A stretch of DNA of 25,986 nt from SZUA-545 sp050297855. GTDB taxonomy: Bacteria > Campylobacterota > Campylobacteria > Campylobacterales > SZUA-545. The DNA lies in NCBI GenBank assembly GCA_050297855.1, contig JBNKTC010000016.1:1-25986 (forward strand). Direction: 5' to 3'. The position numbers and the translations under genes were made by a program. This document shows positions 6,912-14,770 of this stretch, piece by piece; position 1 is the stretch's first letter, and each line of letters starts with the position of its first letter. Under the pieces are notes generated by a model, which saw only the letters and a list, made by a program, of their open reading frames with translations, searched no databases and was not told the DNA's origin.

Positions 6912-6929
6912 TAGGGAAAAAATTCCCTA
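6912..6929. promoter_or_regulatory. Inverted repeat TAGGGAA-AAAA-TTCCCTA, candidate operator
   Basis: Perfect 7-base arms (6912-6918 and 6923-6929) flank AAAA, in the 201-base region between the divergent kinase gene and the GAF/HD-GYP gene. TTGAAA (6945-6950) lies just downstream on the plus strand, but no well-spaced -10 accompanies it. The site is a plausible operator for either gene; with no trailing T tract on the GC arm it is not a clear terminator. Confidence 0.4.
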
Positions 6930-6998
6930 AAAGCAATTACCCTCTTGAAAAAAATCAAAAAAAATATGCTAGGCTAGCGGTATGAGAGGTAATGGATA

Positions 6999-8669
6999 AT
7001 GAACAGCAATTTTTCCGACAATAAAGACGTCAACGACTTTGTCAACCGTGTGGTGAGCGAAGTCCACTCCTTCGCCCAGAAACAGGCCGACCATATCCAA
7101 AACCTCAACAAGATCGGTGCCGCCCTCTCGGCGGAGAACAACCTGGACAAACTGCTGGAGATGATCCTGACCGAAGCTAAGAACTTCACCAATGCCGACG
7201 GCGGGACGCTGTATCTCATGACCGATGATGAGAAGTACCTTAAATTCAATGTCGTCGAGACCGAATCCCTGGGGATCAAGATGGGCGGGACGATGGGCGA
7301 GATCACCTGGCCGCCCCTCTCGCTGCATAAAGACGACGGCAGCGAAAACCGTGAGATGGTCGCGGCCCTCTGTGCCCTGGACGGGAAGCTGATCAATATC
7401 GAAGATGTCTATGAAGCCGAAGGGTTCAACTTCGAAGGGACCAAGAAGTTCGACGAAGGGACCGGATTCCGCTCCAAGTCGATGCTTGTGATCCCGATGA
7501 AAAACTACGAGAATGAAGTAATCGGCGTCTGCCAGCTGCTCAACCGCCAGGACCCGACGACGGGGGAAGTGGTCGCCTTCAGCAAAGACGACGAGATCTC
7601 CACCATGTCCCTCGCGTCACAGGCCGCCGTCGCCATCACCAACGCCAAGCTGATCCACGACCTGCGCAATCTCTTGGAGTCCTTTATCCGCAGTATCGCC
7701 ACCGCCATCGACGCCAAATCCCCCTACACCGGCGGCCACGTCCGCAAGGTCGCCGAGATCACGATGATCATCGTCAATGCGATCAACGAAGACAAAACGG
7801 GGGTCTTTAAGGATATCACCTACGACTACGACCAGCTAAACGAGCTCCGCATCGCCGCCCTGATGCACGACGTGGGCAAGATCACCACCCCGGAATACGT
7901 CGTGGACAAGTCTACCAAACTGGAGACGATCTACGACCGTATCGGCGTCGTCCGTACCCGGTTTGAAGTCCTCAAGCGCGACCTGAAGATCGAATACATG
8001 GAGAAGCTTCACAAGATCCACGATAAAAAGGATAAGGCTAAAGTCGATGCCCTTAAAGAGGAGTACAAGGCCAAAGTCGCCGAACTGGATGATGATCTGG
8101 AGTTTCTGGAAACCTCCAATATCGGGGGGGAATTCATGGCGGACGAAAAGATCGAACGGGTCAAGAAGATCGCCGCCAGAACATGGATCGAAAACGGCGA
8201 GAGCCAACCCCTGCTGACGGAAAACGAGGTAGAGAATATCACAATCCGCAAAGGGACACTGACCGAAGAGGAACGCCTCAAGATCAACGACCACGCCCGC
8301 ATGAGTCTGGAGATGCTTAACAAACTCCCGTTCCCGAAAAAACTGCGCCGCGTCCCGGAAATAGCCGGCGGCCACCACGAAAAGCTCAACGGAAAAGGAT
8401 ACCCCCAGGGACTGACAGCCGAGGACCTGAGCCTGGAAGCGCGGGTCCTGGCCCTGGCCGATATTTTCGAAGCACTTACGGCGTCAGACCGCCCCTACAA
8501 AGATGCCAAGAAGATGAGCGAAGTGATGAAGATCATCGGCTTTATGGTCAAGGACGAGGAGCTCGATCCCGACCTGGTCAGTTTCTTCTATGAGCGGCAG
8601 CTTCACATCAAGTACGCCCAAAAAGAGCTCAAACCCGAACAGCTTGATATCGATGATCAGGAGCCGTAG
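6999..8669 (+). CDS. GAF and HD-GYP domain phosphohydrolase, probable cyclic-di-GMP phosphodiesterase
   Basis: This 556-residue soluble protein has an N-terminal GAF sensor domain (about 35-217, with GTLYLMTDD and FRSKSMLVIPM) and a C-terminal HD-GYP domain. The metal-site residues are visible: GGHVRKVAEI (245-254), HDVGK (290-294), NDHARM (430-435), HHE (459-461) and the GYP signature GKGYP (465-469), followed by ALADIFEALTASDRPY. HD-GYP proteins hydrolyse cyclic-di-GMP. Between HDVGK and the next conserved block lies an unusually long, charged, helical segment (about 315-415). The ATG at 6999 has GAGAGG nine bases upstream. Its 3' end overlaps the convergent RCK gene by 13 bases. Activity is inferred from conserved residues; the GAF ligand is unknown. 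Confidence 0.85.
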   Translation: MNSNFSDNKDVNDFVNRVVSEVHSFAQKQADHIQNLNKIGAALSAENNLDKLLEMILTEAKNFTNADGGTLYLMTDDEKYLKFNVVETESLGIKMGGTMGEITWPPLSLHKDDGSENREMVAALCALDGKLINIEDVYEAEGFNFEGTKKFDEGTGFRSKSMLVIPMKNYENEVIGVCQLLNRQDPTTGEVVAFSKDDEISTMSLASQAAVAITNAKLIHDLRNLLESFIRSIATAIDAKSPYTGGHVRKVAEITMIIVNAINEDKTGVFKDITYDYDQLNELRIAALMHDVGKITTPEYVVDKSTKLETIYDRIGVVRTRFEVLKRDLKIEYMEKLHKIHDKKDKAKVDALKEEYKAKVAELDDDLEFLETSNIGGEFMADEKIERVKKIAARTWIENGESQPLLTENEVENITIRKGTLTEEERLKINDHARMSLEMLNKLPFPKKLRRVPEIAGGHHEKLNGKGYPQGLTAEDLSLEARVLALADIFEALTASDRPYKDAKKMSEVMKIIGFMVKDEELDPDLVSFFYERQLHIKYAQKELKPEQLDIDDQEP

Positions 8670-9358
8670 TCTTCCTTAAAGCGTTCGATCTCCGCCTCTT
8701 CCCCGACGACGACGAGGATATCCTTCTCGTCCAGCTTGTGGCGGAGCCCTTCGGTCACGAAGGTGAACCGCTCTTTGATCTCCTTGTCGTGTATCCCCAG
8801 GATGATGATATTATATTCACCCGCCAGCTTGATCTGATCTAAAAATATCCCGTCCAGGGGAGAGCCCGCCGTGACTTCGATCTGCTCGATATTAATATCC
8901 TCCCGCCCGAAGACCGTATCGTCGATGATGCTGACGATATCGGGTTTTTTGATCACTTCGTAGATCTTTTTCCCGCTGATCTGATAGGGGTCTACGATCG
9001 TATCGGCACCGGCGGTCCGCAGCTTGTGGATGGAGTCGTGGGTCTGGGTGATGGCGACGATATTGAGTTTTGGGTCCAGTGCCCGGGCCGAAATGGTCAA
9101 AAAGATGTTCTTCGCATCCTCCAGGAAGAGGCAGAAGATCAGCTCGATTCCCTCGCCGATGCCGGCTTTTTGCAGGAGGTCGTCATCGGTATAGTCAAAC
9201 AGCCGGAGGTCGAACTTGTACTCCTCGGCTTTGTCGCGAAGACTCTCGTCGTTATCGACGATGATAAAGTCATACCCCTTTTCCCGGAGGTGAAAGCCGA
9301 TCTCGATGGCCGCGTTGGTAAAACCGAACAGGATGATTTTTTTGGTTAGGTTGTTCAT
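8657..9358 (-). CDS. Stand-alone RCK (TrkA-N/TrkA-C) domain protein
   Basis: This 233-residue cytoplasmic protein has a Rossmann-type RCK/TrkA-N domain (about 6-125) and a TrkA-C domain (about 145-230, ending in DILVVVGEEAEIERF). Such proteins gate potassium channels or Trk/Ktr transporters in response to nucleotides. Its dinucleotide loop reads LFGFTNAAIEIG instead of the usual G-x-G-x-x-G, so binding may be lost or altered; the acidic residue after the second strand (IVDND) is kept. The start codon overlaps the stop of the potassium channel gene in an ATGA junction, implying translational coupling and a joint complex. The 3' end overlaps the convergent GAF/HD-GYP gene. Confidence 0.85.
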   Translation of the reverse strand: MNNLTKKIILFGFTNAAIEIGFHLREKGYDFIIVDNDESLRDKAEEYKFDLRLFDYTDDDLLQKAGIGEGIELIFCLFLEDAKNIFLTISARALDPKLNIVAITQTHDSIHKLRTAGADTIVDPYQISGKKIYEVIKKPDIVSIIDDTVFGREDINIEQIEVTAGSPLDGIFLDQIKLAGEYNIIILGIHDKEIKERFTFVTEGLRHKLDEKDILVVVGEEAEIERFKEDYGS

Positions 9359-10944
9359 AGTGTACTCTGATCCATAGACTCTTCAAATTTCTCAAGGTGG
9401 TAACGCCGGCCCAGCAGGATCAGGATATCGTCCGCCTGCAGCCGGAAAGCGGCCGGGGGATTAAAGTAGAACATCCGCCCCTCCACGTCATAGGACTTGA
9501 TCCCGTCTATCTTCTCACCTGCGCGGCGCGTGACCCCGAAGAGGATAAGGCGTCTGCCGATGAGATCGAGATTGCCCACCTCGGTATCGATATAGCTGGA
9601 GTGCTTGAAGACTTTGATCGGGGAGAACTCAATCCCTTTATTGCCCGTCAGCATCCCGTCCAGGGCTTCGTACGCCATCGGCTGCTGCACATACTCCGCC
9701 CCCATGATCCCGACGATCTCGTGGGGAGAGAAGGCAAAATCGGCCCCGGCCAGCATAAACTTCTTCTTATTCGACTTCTTGTCCACACGGGAGATGATCT
9801 TGACGTTTTTGTTCAGGCTTCTGGCGGTCAGGGTAATAAAGATATTCATCACATCGCTGTCGGTAGCACAGATCACCTGGGTGACATTCTCTCCGACTCC
9901 CAGCTCCTGGAGCAGTTTACTGTGGGATGCATCCCCGCAGATCCCCTTCATTCCCCGGCTTTTGACCAGCTCGATCTTCTCCTCGTCGATATCGACGATA
10001 ACCAGCCGCTCCCCGTCGTCATCCAGCATCTTGGCGACCACCTCCCCGACCCGGCCGTAGCCGCAGATGAGGATATACTCCCGCATCTTCTCGATCTCGG
10101 CGAAGACGCGGTTCTCTTTGAGTTCGTTCAGCTTCTCGCTAAAGGCCGAGACGATGATGGAGGTCAAAAAGGCGAGTACTGCGACCCCCAGCACGATCAG
10201 CAGCATCGTGATCACCATGCCCGGCGTGCTTTTGGGTGTGATATCGCCGTACCCGACCGTAGAGACGGTCACAAGCGACCAGTAGACCGCGTCAAAAAAG
10301 TCGCTGATGTTCGGATTGGAGTTGGCCTCGAAGATATAGATGGCCGAACTGGCCGTGGCGATAATAAAACTGACGAAGATCGCCAGGGTCCCCAGCTCGA
10401 AGCGCTTCTCCGAGAGGACATAGGCAAAGGCGTGGATGCTCCGGGCATAGCGGAAAAGCTTAAAGAGACGGAAGAGCAGGAAGATCCGCAGGATCCTCAG
10501 CGGTCGGTAGCTCGGCAGGATCGCCAGGAGGTCGATGATCGCAAGGGGTGTGGTCATATACTCGAACTTCTTTTTCACTACGTCGTACAGCGTCCCCCAG
10601 AGCGGGAACTTCGCCTCAAGGAACTGGGAGCGTTCAAAGGCTTCGATGATGATACGGCGGTTGTCGGAGTAGACCCAAAGACGCCCCAGGTATTCGAAGA
10701 TAAAGATGGAGACGGCGATCACCTCGAACCACTCCATGTAGATATTGACCTTGTGCTTGACCTCGTAGATCAGGAAATAGACGCTTCCCAAGACCAGGAT
10801 GATCATGAAGATATCGAAATAGAGTTTGATACGGGAGTGCTGGTAGACAAGGAACATACGGAAAAACTCTTTGAGTTTGTTGTAATGTTTGGAATCGTCC
10901 ACCCAATAGGCGAGCTTGACCAGCCACCTGGAGAAATAGTTCAC
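9355..10944 (-). CDS. Voltage-gated-type potassium channel with C-terminal RCK domain
   Basis: This roughly 529-residue inner-membrane channel has six membrane segments. An S4-like helix is rich in positive charge at every third position (RPLRILRIFLLFRLFKLFRY). The selectivity filter is TVSTVGYGDITP. After S6 comes an RCK/TrkA-N domain with an intact loop (CGYGRVGEVV) and a TrkA-C domain near the end (ADDILILLGRRYHLEKF). The architecture is that of a prokaryotic Kv-like channel with ligand gating. I prefer a GTG start at 10944, which has GAAGGG five bases upstream. An ATG at 10980 is in frame and would add 12 residues, but it lacks a ribosome binding site and sits next to a -10-like TATAAG. 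The gene is coupled (ATGA) to the stand-alone RCK gene downstream. Confidence 0.88.
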   Translation of the reverse strand: MNYFSRWLVKLAYWVDDSKHYNKLKEFFRMFLVYQHSRIKLYFDIFMIILVLGSVYFLIYEVKHKVNIYMEWFEVIAVSIFIFEYLGRLWVYSDNRRIIIEAFERSQFLEAKFPLWGTLYDVVKKKFEYMTTPLAIIDLLAILPSYRPLRILRIFLLFRLFKLFRYARSIHAFAYVLSEKRFELGTLAIFVSFIIATASSAIYIFEANSNPNISDFFDAVYWSLVTVSTVGYGDITPKSTPGMVITMLLIVLGVAVLAFLTSIIVSAFSEKLNELKENRVFAEIEKMREYILICGYGRVGEVVAKMLDDDGERLVIVDIDEEKIELVKSRGMKGICGDASHSKLLQELGVGENVTQVICATDSDVMNIFITLTARSLNKNVKIISRVDKKSNKKKFMLAGADFAFSPHEIVGIMGAEYVQQPMAYEALDGMLTGNKGIEFSPIKVFKHSSYIDTEVGNLDLIGRRLILFGVTRRAGEKIDGIKSYDVEGRMFYFNPPAAFRLQADDILILLGRRYHLEKFEESMDQSTL

Positions 10945-10984
10945 GCACACCCTTCGCTTGGGACTTTTTGAAGTGCCCATTAAT

Positions 10985-10992
10985 CTTATAAT
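10985..10992. promoter_or_regulatory. Overlapping -10-like boxes between channel gene and luxS
   Basis: TATAAT (10987-10992) reads toward luxS and TATAAG (10985-10990) toward the channel gene. Another TATATT at 11029-11034 could also serve luxS. No clear -35 boxes were found, which is common in Campylobacterota. The luxS 5' leader would be about 35 to 75 bases; no SAM riboswitch was recognised in it. Confidence 0.3.
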
Positions 10993-11071
10993 GATAGAAT
11001 AACATTCATAAATTTAGCTCTGTTTATCTATATTGAACAACTATTTTCATCTTGAATGGAAAGGAGACGTG

Positions 11072-11581
11072 ATGCCTCTTTTAGACAGTTTCACCGTAGA
11101 CCATACGATCATGAAAGCCCCCGCCGTCCGTCTGGCCAAGACGATGGCGACCAAACACGGCGACCCGATCACCGTGTATGACCTGCGTTTTTATAAACCG
11201 AACAAAGGGCTGATGTCCAACGAAGGCATCCACACCCTGGAGCACCTTTTTGCCGGGTTCATGCGCGACCACCTCAACTCCGAAGCAACGGAGATCATCG
11301 ATATCTCGCCCATGGGGTGCAAGACCGGCTTTTACATGAGTGTCATGGGTACACCCAGCGAAGACGAAGTGGCCGCCGCCTGGATGGCCTCCATGTACGA
11401 TATTCTCGATGTAGAAAAACAGGAGGATATCCCCGAACTCAACGTCTACCAGTGCGGGACGTATAAAATGCACTCCCTGGGTGACGCCAAAGCGATCGCC
11501 CAGCATATCATCGACGAAAAGATCGATATCAACAAAAACGAGGAGATCGCCCTCAGTGAAGACATTCTAAAAGGACTATAA
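11072..11581 (+). CDS. luxS: S-ribosylhomocysteine lyase (autoinducer-2 synthase)
   Basis: LuxS cleaves S-ribosylhomocysteine to homocysteine and DPD, the precursor of autoinducer-2, in the activated methyl cycle. The 169-residue product has the usual length. Metal ligands His54 and His58 (HTLEHLFAGF) and Cys128 (YQCGTY) are present, as is the catalytic Cys83 in ISPMGCKTGFYM. The ATG at 11072 follows AAGGAG five bases upstream; an in-frame ATG at 11033 would add 13 residues not typical of the family. metK begins five bases after the stop, so the two genes very probably form one transcript serving S-adenosylmethionine recycling. Confidence 0.96.
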   Translation: MPLLDSFTVDHTIMKAPAVRLAKTMATKHGDPITVYDLRFYKPNKGLMSNEGIHTLEHLFAGFMRDHLNSEATEIIDISPMGCKTGFYMSVMGTPSEDEVAAAWMASMYDILDVEKQEDIPELNVYQCGTYKMHSLGDAKAIAQHIIDEKIDINKNEEIALSEDILKGL

Positions 11582-11586
11582 ACTCA

Positions 11587-12789
11587 ATGTATCTGTTTAC
11601 TTCCGAATCCGTATCCCCGGGGCACCCGGACAAGTGTGCCGACATCATCGCCGACAACATCGTCGACCATCTGCTGAAAAACGATCCGGCTTCCCGTATC
11701 GCGGCCGAGGTGTTTGTCGCCGGTAAACGCGTCGTAATCGGCGGCGAAGTCACTTCGACCCACCAGCCCAGCGACAAAGAGTATCACGACATCGTCGTCG
11801 AAGCGCTGAACAAGATCGGCTATTCCGGTGTCTGCGGCTTTAGCAACACCGAATGCCTCTACCCCGAAGACGTGGAGACCCATGTGTTCCTGAACAAACA
11901 GTCCCCGGATATCAACCAGGGTGTCGACCAGACCACCGGCGAGATCGGTGCAGGCGACCAGGGGATCATGTTCGGCTTTGCCTCCGACGAAGCGGCCGAG
12001 TATATGCCTGCGGCCATCAGCTATTCGCGCCAGATCGCCCAGACGATCTATGAGTATGCCAAGGCCAACCCCGATACCCTGGGGGTCGATATCAAGACCC
12101 AGGTAACGGTCGATTACGGCACGAAGGACAACTTCGAAAACGCCAAACCCCAAAAGATCCACACGATCGTTGCGTCGGCTCCCTCCAACGGCAAGCTGGA
12201 TATTATCGCGGTACGGGAACTTATCCTGGGCCTGATCGATAAATCCGGGCTGCCTGCCGACCTCTACAACAAAAACGACTGTATCATCCATATCAACCCG
12301 ACGGGGCGCTACGTCAACCACAGTTCCCTGCACGACTCGGGCCTGACGGGACGGAAACTGATCGTCGACAGCTTCGGCGGCTACGCACCCATCGGCGGCG
12401 GGGCCCAATCCTCCAAAGACTATACGAAAGTCGACCGTTCCGGCCTCTACGCGGCACGCTGGATCGCCAAACAGATCGTGGCGGCGGGACTGGCCCGAAA
12501 AGCGCTGGTACAGCTGAGCTATGCCATCGGCGTCGCAGAGCCGACTTCCGTATCCGTTGACATGATGGGGACCAATCAGACATCCATGGACGATGAGACA
12601 CTCTCAGCACTGGTCACGGAGCGTTATGCCCTGACACCACGCTGGATCACGGAGAAGTTCCACCTCGACAAGCCGGGTGATGATACGTTCCACTATGCCG
12701 ATGTAGCGGCGCGCGGGCAGGTGGGTCTGCCTGATTATCCGTGGGAGAAACTGGACGACCTGGAGTGGTTTAAAGGGTTGAAAAAGTAG
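11587..12789 (+). CDS. metK: S-adenosylmethionine synthetase
   Basis: MetK makes S-adenosylmethionine from methionine and ATP. The 400-residue protein shows the conserved SVSPGHPDKCAD near residue 9, GAGDQGIMFG in the middle, and GGGAQSSKDYTKVDRS, the lineage form of the usual GGGAFSGKDPTKVDRS loop. Length is normal for the family. AAAAGGA lies ten bases before the ATG, inside the end of luxS, so expression is likely linked. The TAG stop is followed by a hairpin which, judging from its T tract, terminates the opposing operon rather than this one. Confidence 0.97.
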   Translation: MYLFTSESVSPGHPDKCADIIADNIVDHLLKNDPASRIAAEVFVAGKRVVIGGEVTSTHQPSDKEYHDIVVEALNKIGYSGVCGFSNTECLYPEDVETHVFLNKQSPDINQGVDQTTGEIGAGDQGIMFGFASDEAAEYMPAAISYSRQIAQTIYEYAKANPDTLGVDIKTQVTVDYGTKDNFENAKPQKIHTIVASAPSNGKLDIIAVRELILGLIDKSGLPADLYNKNDCIIHINPTGRYVNHSSLHDSGLTGRKLIVDSFGGYAPIGGGAQSSKDYTKVDRSGLYAARWIAKQIVAAGLARKALVQLSYAIGVAEPTSVSVDMMGTNQTSMDDETLSALVTERYALTPRWITEKFHLDKPGDDTFHYADVAARGQVGLPDYPWEKLDDLEWFKGLKK

Positions 12790-12791
12790 AT

Positions 12792-12820
12792 AAAAAGGCG
12801 GGGCGGAGCGCCCTAGCGCC
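12792..12820 (-). terminator. Intrinsic terminator of the mqnP operon
   Basis: On the minus strand GGGCG (12809-12813) and CGCCC (12801-12805) form a stem with a CTC loop. It is extended by GGCG (12817-12820) and CGCC (12797-12800), and T5 (12792-12796) follows. The stem includes the stop codon of the last gene. On the plus strand no T tract follows, so metK transcripts are probably not stopped here efficiently. Confidence 0.7.
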
Positions 12821-13334
12821 CGTCGGTGAGGTTGAGGATATTGAGGATAAACGAGACTTCACTGACATTGGCATGAAGTTCTTTGGCGATCTCCTCCTTG
12901 GAGTAGCCGGCTTTGTGCAGCGAACGGACACGGTTCTCATCCAGCGTTGCAGAGGTGGGGACCGACATATACTCCTTGGTCCGCTCTTCGATGCGGTCCA
13001 TCCGCGCCTCCAGGTTTGACTTGAGGTTCACCTGGCTCTGTTTGATCTCGTTGATCGAATCGATCAGTGTCTCCCCAAGCCCCTTAAGCTCTCTGGCCAG
13101 CACCCGCTGGATCTCCGCTTCAATATCGACTTCCTCTTTCTCACCGCTGTTTTTCTGCATCTTCTCCACGAGGAATATCTGCCGGTTAAGCTCTTCGATG
13201 GCAAACTCGTAGTCTTTTAGCTTGCGGGTGGTTACACTGTCTTTGTAGATCATATAGATCAGGAAGAATACCAGGACCAGGCTCCCGGTGATCATCAATA
13301 TCAAATCGTCGTTCAGACTAATCGGCAGGTTCAT
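12813..13334 (-). CDS. Single-pass membrane coiled-coil protein with HTH-like C-terminus, function unknown
   Basis: This 173-residue protein has one hydrophobic segment (about 10-30, ITGSLVLVFFLIYMIYKD). A charged region predicted to be coiled coil follows (about 35-120, rich in E, K, L and R). A C-terminal block, VRSLHKAGYSKEEIAKELHA, resembles a helix-turn-helix-like module. This layout recalls small membrane proteins with a C-terminal HTH-like segment such as SwrB/DUF6115, but I cannot assign the family. It overlaps the PilZ-like gene upstream by 17 bases and is the last gene of the operon, ending in the terminator stem. A link to motility or membrane signalling is possible but only inferred. 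Confidence 0.75.
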   Translation of the reverse strand: MNLPISLNDDLILMITGSLVLVFFLIYMIYKDSVTTRKLKDYEFAIEELNRQIFLVEKMQKNSGEKEEVDIEAEIQRVLARELKGLGETLIDSINEIKQSQVNLKSNLEARMDRIEERTKEYMSVPTSATLDENRVRSLHKAGYSKEEIAKELHANVSEVSFILNILNLTDGR

Positions 13335-13851
13335 TTTTTTCCTTCAACTCACGTATCATCGCCCGTTCACGGGATGTGACGTAGCCGTCCCACTCCTTGC
13401 GGTCGCGCTGGTGCATCAGCACGATCTCGGCCGTCCTGCCGTCCAGGGCTTTGAAATAGACGGCGACATCGCGCTTGGGGAATGTGGGCATGGAGATACG
13501 CCCGTAATATTTTTTACCGGGCTCGAACAGCGCCTCCTGGAGGGCAAAAAAGTCGAAGTTGATCCCGTCGATCTCCGCCTCCTGTTCCAGGGAGAGCAGT
13601 TCGTTCTCTTTATTCTCCAGTTTTTTGATGATCTGGTCGACTTTCCGGTGGAGCTCGGTCACCAAAGTCAACATCACCTGGTCGCTTTCGCTTGTCTCGC
13701 CGCGCGCCTTGGCGAGTTTCAGCCACTGGCCGACGGCGTCGTCGTCACTCTCGGCCAGGGAATCGAACTCCCGCTTAAAGCGTTCGCTGTTGTCATCATC
13801 CAGGGCAAACTCCAAAGAGATCGGTGCCGGTATAAGGCGGATGTCCATCAT
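13318..13851 (-). CDS. Atypical PilZ-like protein with N-terminal coiled coil
   Basis: This 177-residue soluble protein has a helical middle (about 60-92, TELHRKVDQIIKKLENKENE) and a C-terminal beta-rich part. GINFDFFALQEALFEPGKKY, followed by a strand pattern and a closing RDRKEWDGYVTSRERAMIR, resembles non-canonical PilZ domains. The RxxxR cyclic-di-GMP motif of canonical PilZ is not evident, so nucleotide binding is doubtful. Starts at 13851 or 13848 (tandem ATG) are both possible. mqnP ends at the adjacent base and the next gene overlaps by 17 bases, so co-transcription is nearly certain. Family assignment is tentative, by pattern only. Confidence 0.6.
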   Translation of the reverse strand: MMDIRLIPAPISLEFALDDDNSERFKREFDSLAESDDDAVGQWLKLAKARGETSESDQVMLTLVTELHRKVDQIIKKLENKENELLSLEQEAEIDGINFDFFALQEALFEPGKKYYGRISMPTFPKRDVAVYFKALDGRTAEIVLMHQRDRKEWDGYVTSRERAMIRELKEKNEPAD

Positions 13852-14706
13852 CTACAGATCCATTACGACGAAAAAGAGGAAGATAAACCCGAGGTAGCCG
13901 TTGACGGTAAAGAAGGCGCGGTTGATGTTCTCCAGCCCCTTATGCACCAGGTACTGCTCCCAGCAGAGCATCGCCGTCGCCACGCCGAGGCCCGCGATAC
14001 TGAACGTCGAGAGGAGCGGGACGGTAGCGACGAAAGCGCTCCAGAAAAGCACACTCAGAAGGTGAAAGCTCCGGGAGATCCACAGCGTCCCCTTGAGCCC
14101 GAACTTAGCCGGGATGGAGTGAAGCCCGCGCTCCTTGTCGTACTCCATGTCCTGCAGGGCATACAGCAGGTCAAAACCGGCCACCCAGAAGAGCACCCCG
14201 ACAGCCAGCAGCACCGACCATAGCGGTACCGTCCCGGTCACGGCGACTGCCCCCGCAATGGGAGCCAGTCCGAGGGCCAGACCTAAAAAGAGGTGCGCGG
14301 AGGAGGAGAACCGCTTGACATAGGAGTAGAACGCCAGGATGCCGAGGAACGGTACCGAAAGGTAGAATGCCAACGGGTTGATATAAAAGGAGACCGCTAC
14401 GAAGAAGACCGCATTGATGATCGTAAAGAGAAGGATCACGGAAGGGTTCAGCCGCCCGTCGACACTGGGACGGCTTTTGGTACGGGGATTCTCCCGGTCG
14501 TATTTGCGGTCGATATAGCGGTTAAAGGACATGGCGAAGTTGCGTGCGGTCACCGCGGCAAAGAGACCCAGGACAAAAAGCCGCCAGCCGAACCACCCTT
14601 CGGCAGCCACGAACATCGCCATAAAGATAAAGGGGAGTGAAAAGACGGTATGCTGGAACATGACCAGTTCGTTAAAATCTTTGATGGTTTTAAGTATTCT
14701 CTTCAC
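13852..14706 (-). CDS. mqnP: UbiA-family prenyltransferase, probable MqnP of the futalosine menaquinone pathway
   Basis: This 284-residue integral membrane prenyltransferase has about eight to nine hydrophobic helices. The two Asp-rich motifs that bind the prenyl diphosphate through magnesium are present: NRYIDRKYDRENPRTKSRP (about 62-80) and DLLYALQDMEYDKERGLHSIP in the second half. UbiA-family members prenylate quinone precursors. Campylobacterota generally make menaquinone by the futalosine route, which uses MqnP, so this role is favoured over UbiA of ubiquinone synthesis. The start is GTG at 14706 with GGGTAA upstream, a weak site. It is first in an operon with the PilZ-like and coiled-coil genes and is divergent from miaA. 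Confidence 0.85.
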   Translation of the reverse strand: MKRILKTIKDFNELVMFQHTVFSLPFIFMAMFVAAEGWFGWRLFVLGLFAAVTARNFAMSFNRYIDRKYDRENPRTKSRPSVDGRLNPSVILLFTIINAVFFVAVSFYINPLAFYLSVPFLGILAFYSYVKRFSSSAHLFLGLALGLAPIAGAVAVTGTVPLWSVLLAVGVLFWVAGFDLLYALQDMEYDKERGLHSIPAKFGLKGTLWISRSFHLLSVLFWSAFVATVPLLSTFSIAGLGVATAMLCWEQYLVHKGLENINRAFFTVNGYLGFIFLFFVVMDL

Positions 14707-14758
14707 GCGTTACCCGTTTGATTGCAAATTATTCCCCCTATTTTAACCAACCTGTGAT

Positions 14759-14764
14759 TATAAT
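14759..14764 (+). promoter_or_regulatory. -10 box placed for a leaderless miaA transcript
   Basis: TATAAT (14759-14764) lies six bases before the miaA ATG (14771), with TG two bases further upstream. Transcription would begin at or next to the A of the ATG. No ribosome binding site is present and an in-frame stop (14744-14746) excludes a longer start, so a leaderless mRNA is predicted. Confidence 0.5.
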
Positions 14765-14770
14765 TGCGTT

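Noticed and set aside
10993..11071. SAM riboswitch before luxS-metK
   Set aside because: The leader is short and AT-rich, and no conserved riboswitch core or terminator stem could be seen.
12797..12813. Terminator for metK on the plus strand
   Set aside because: The stem is followed by TAGCGCCCG with no T tract; the T tract exists only on the minus strand.
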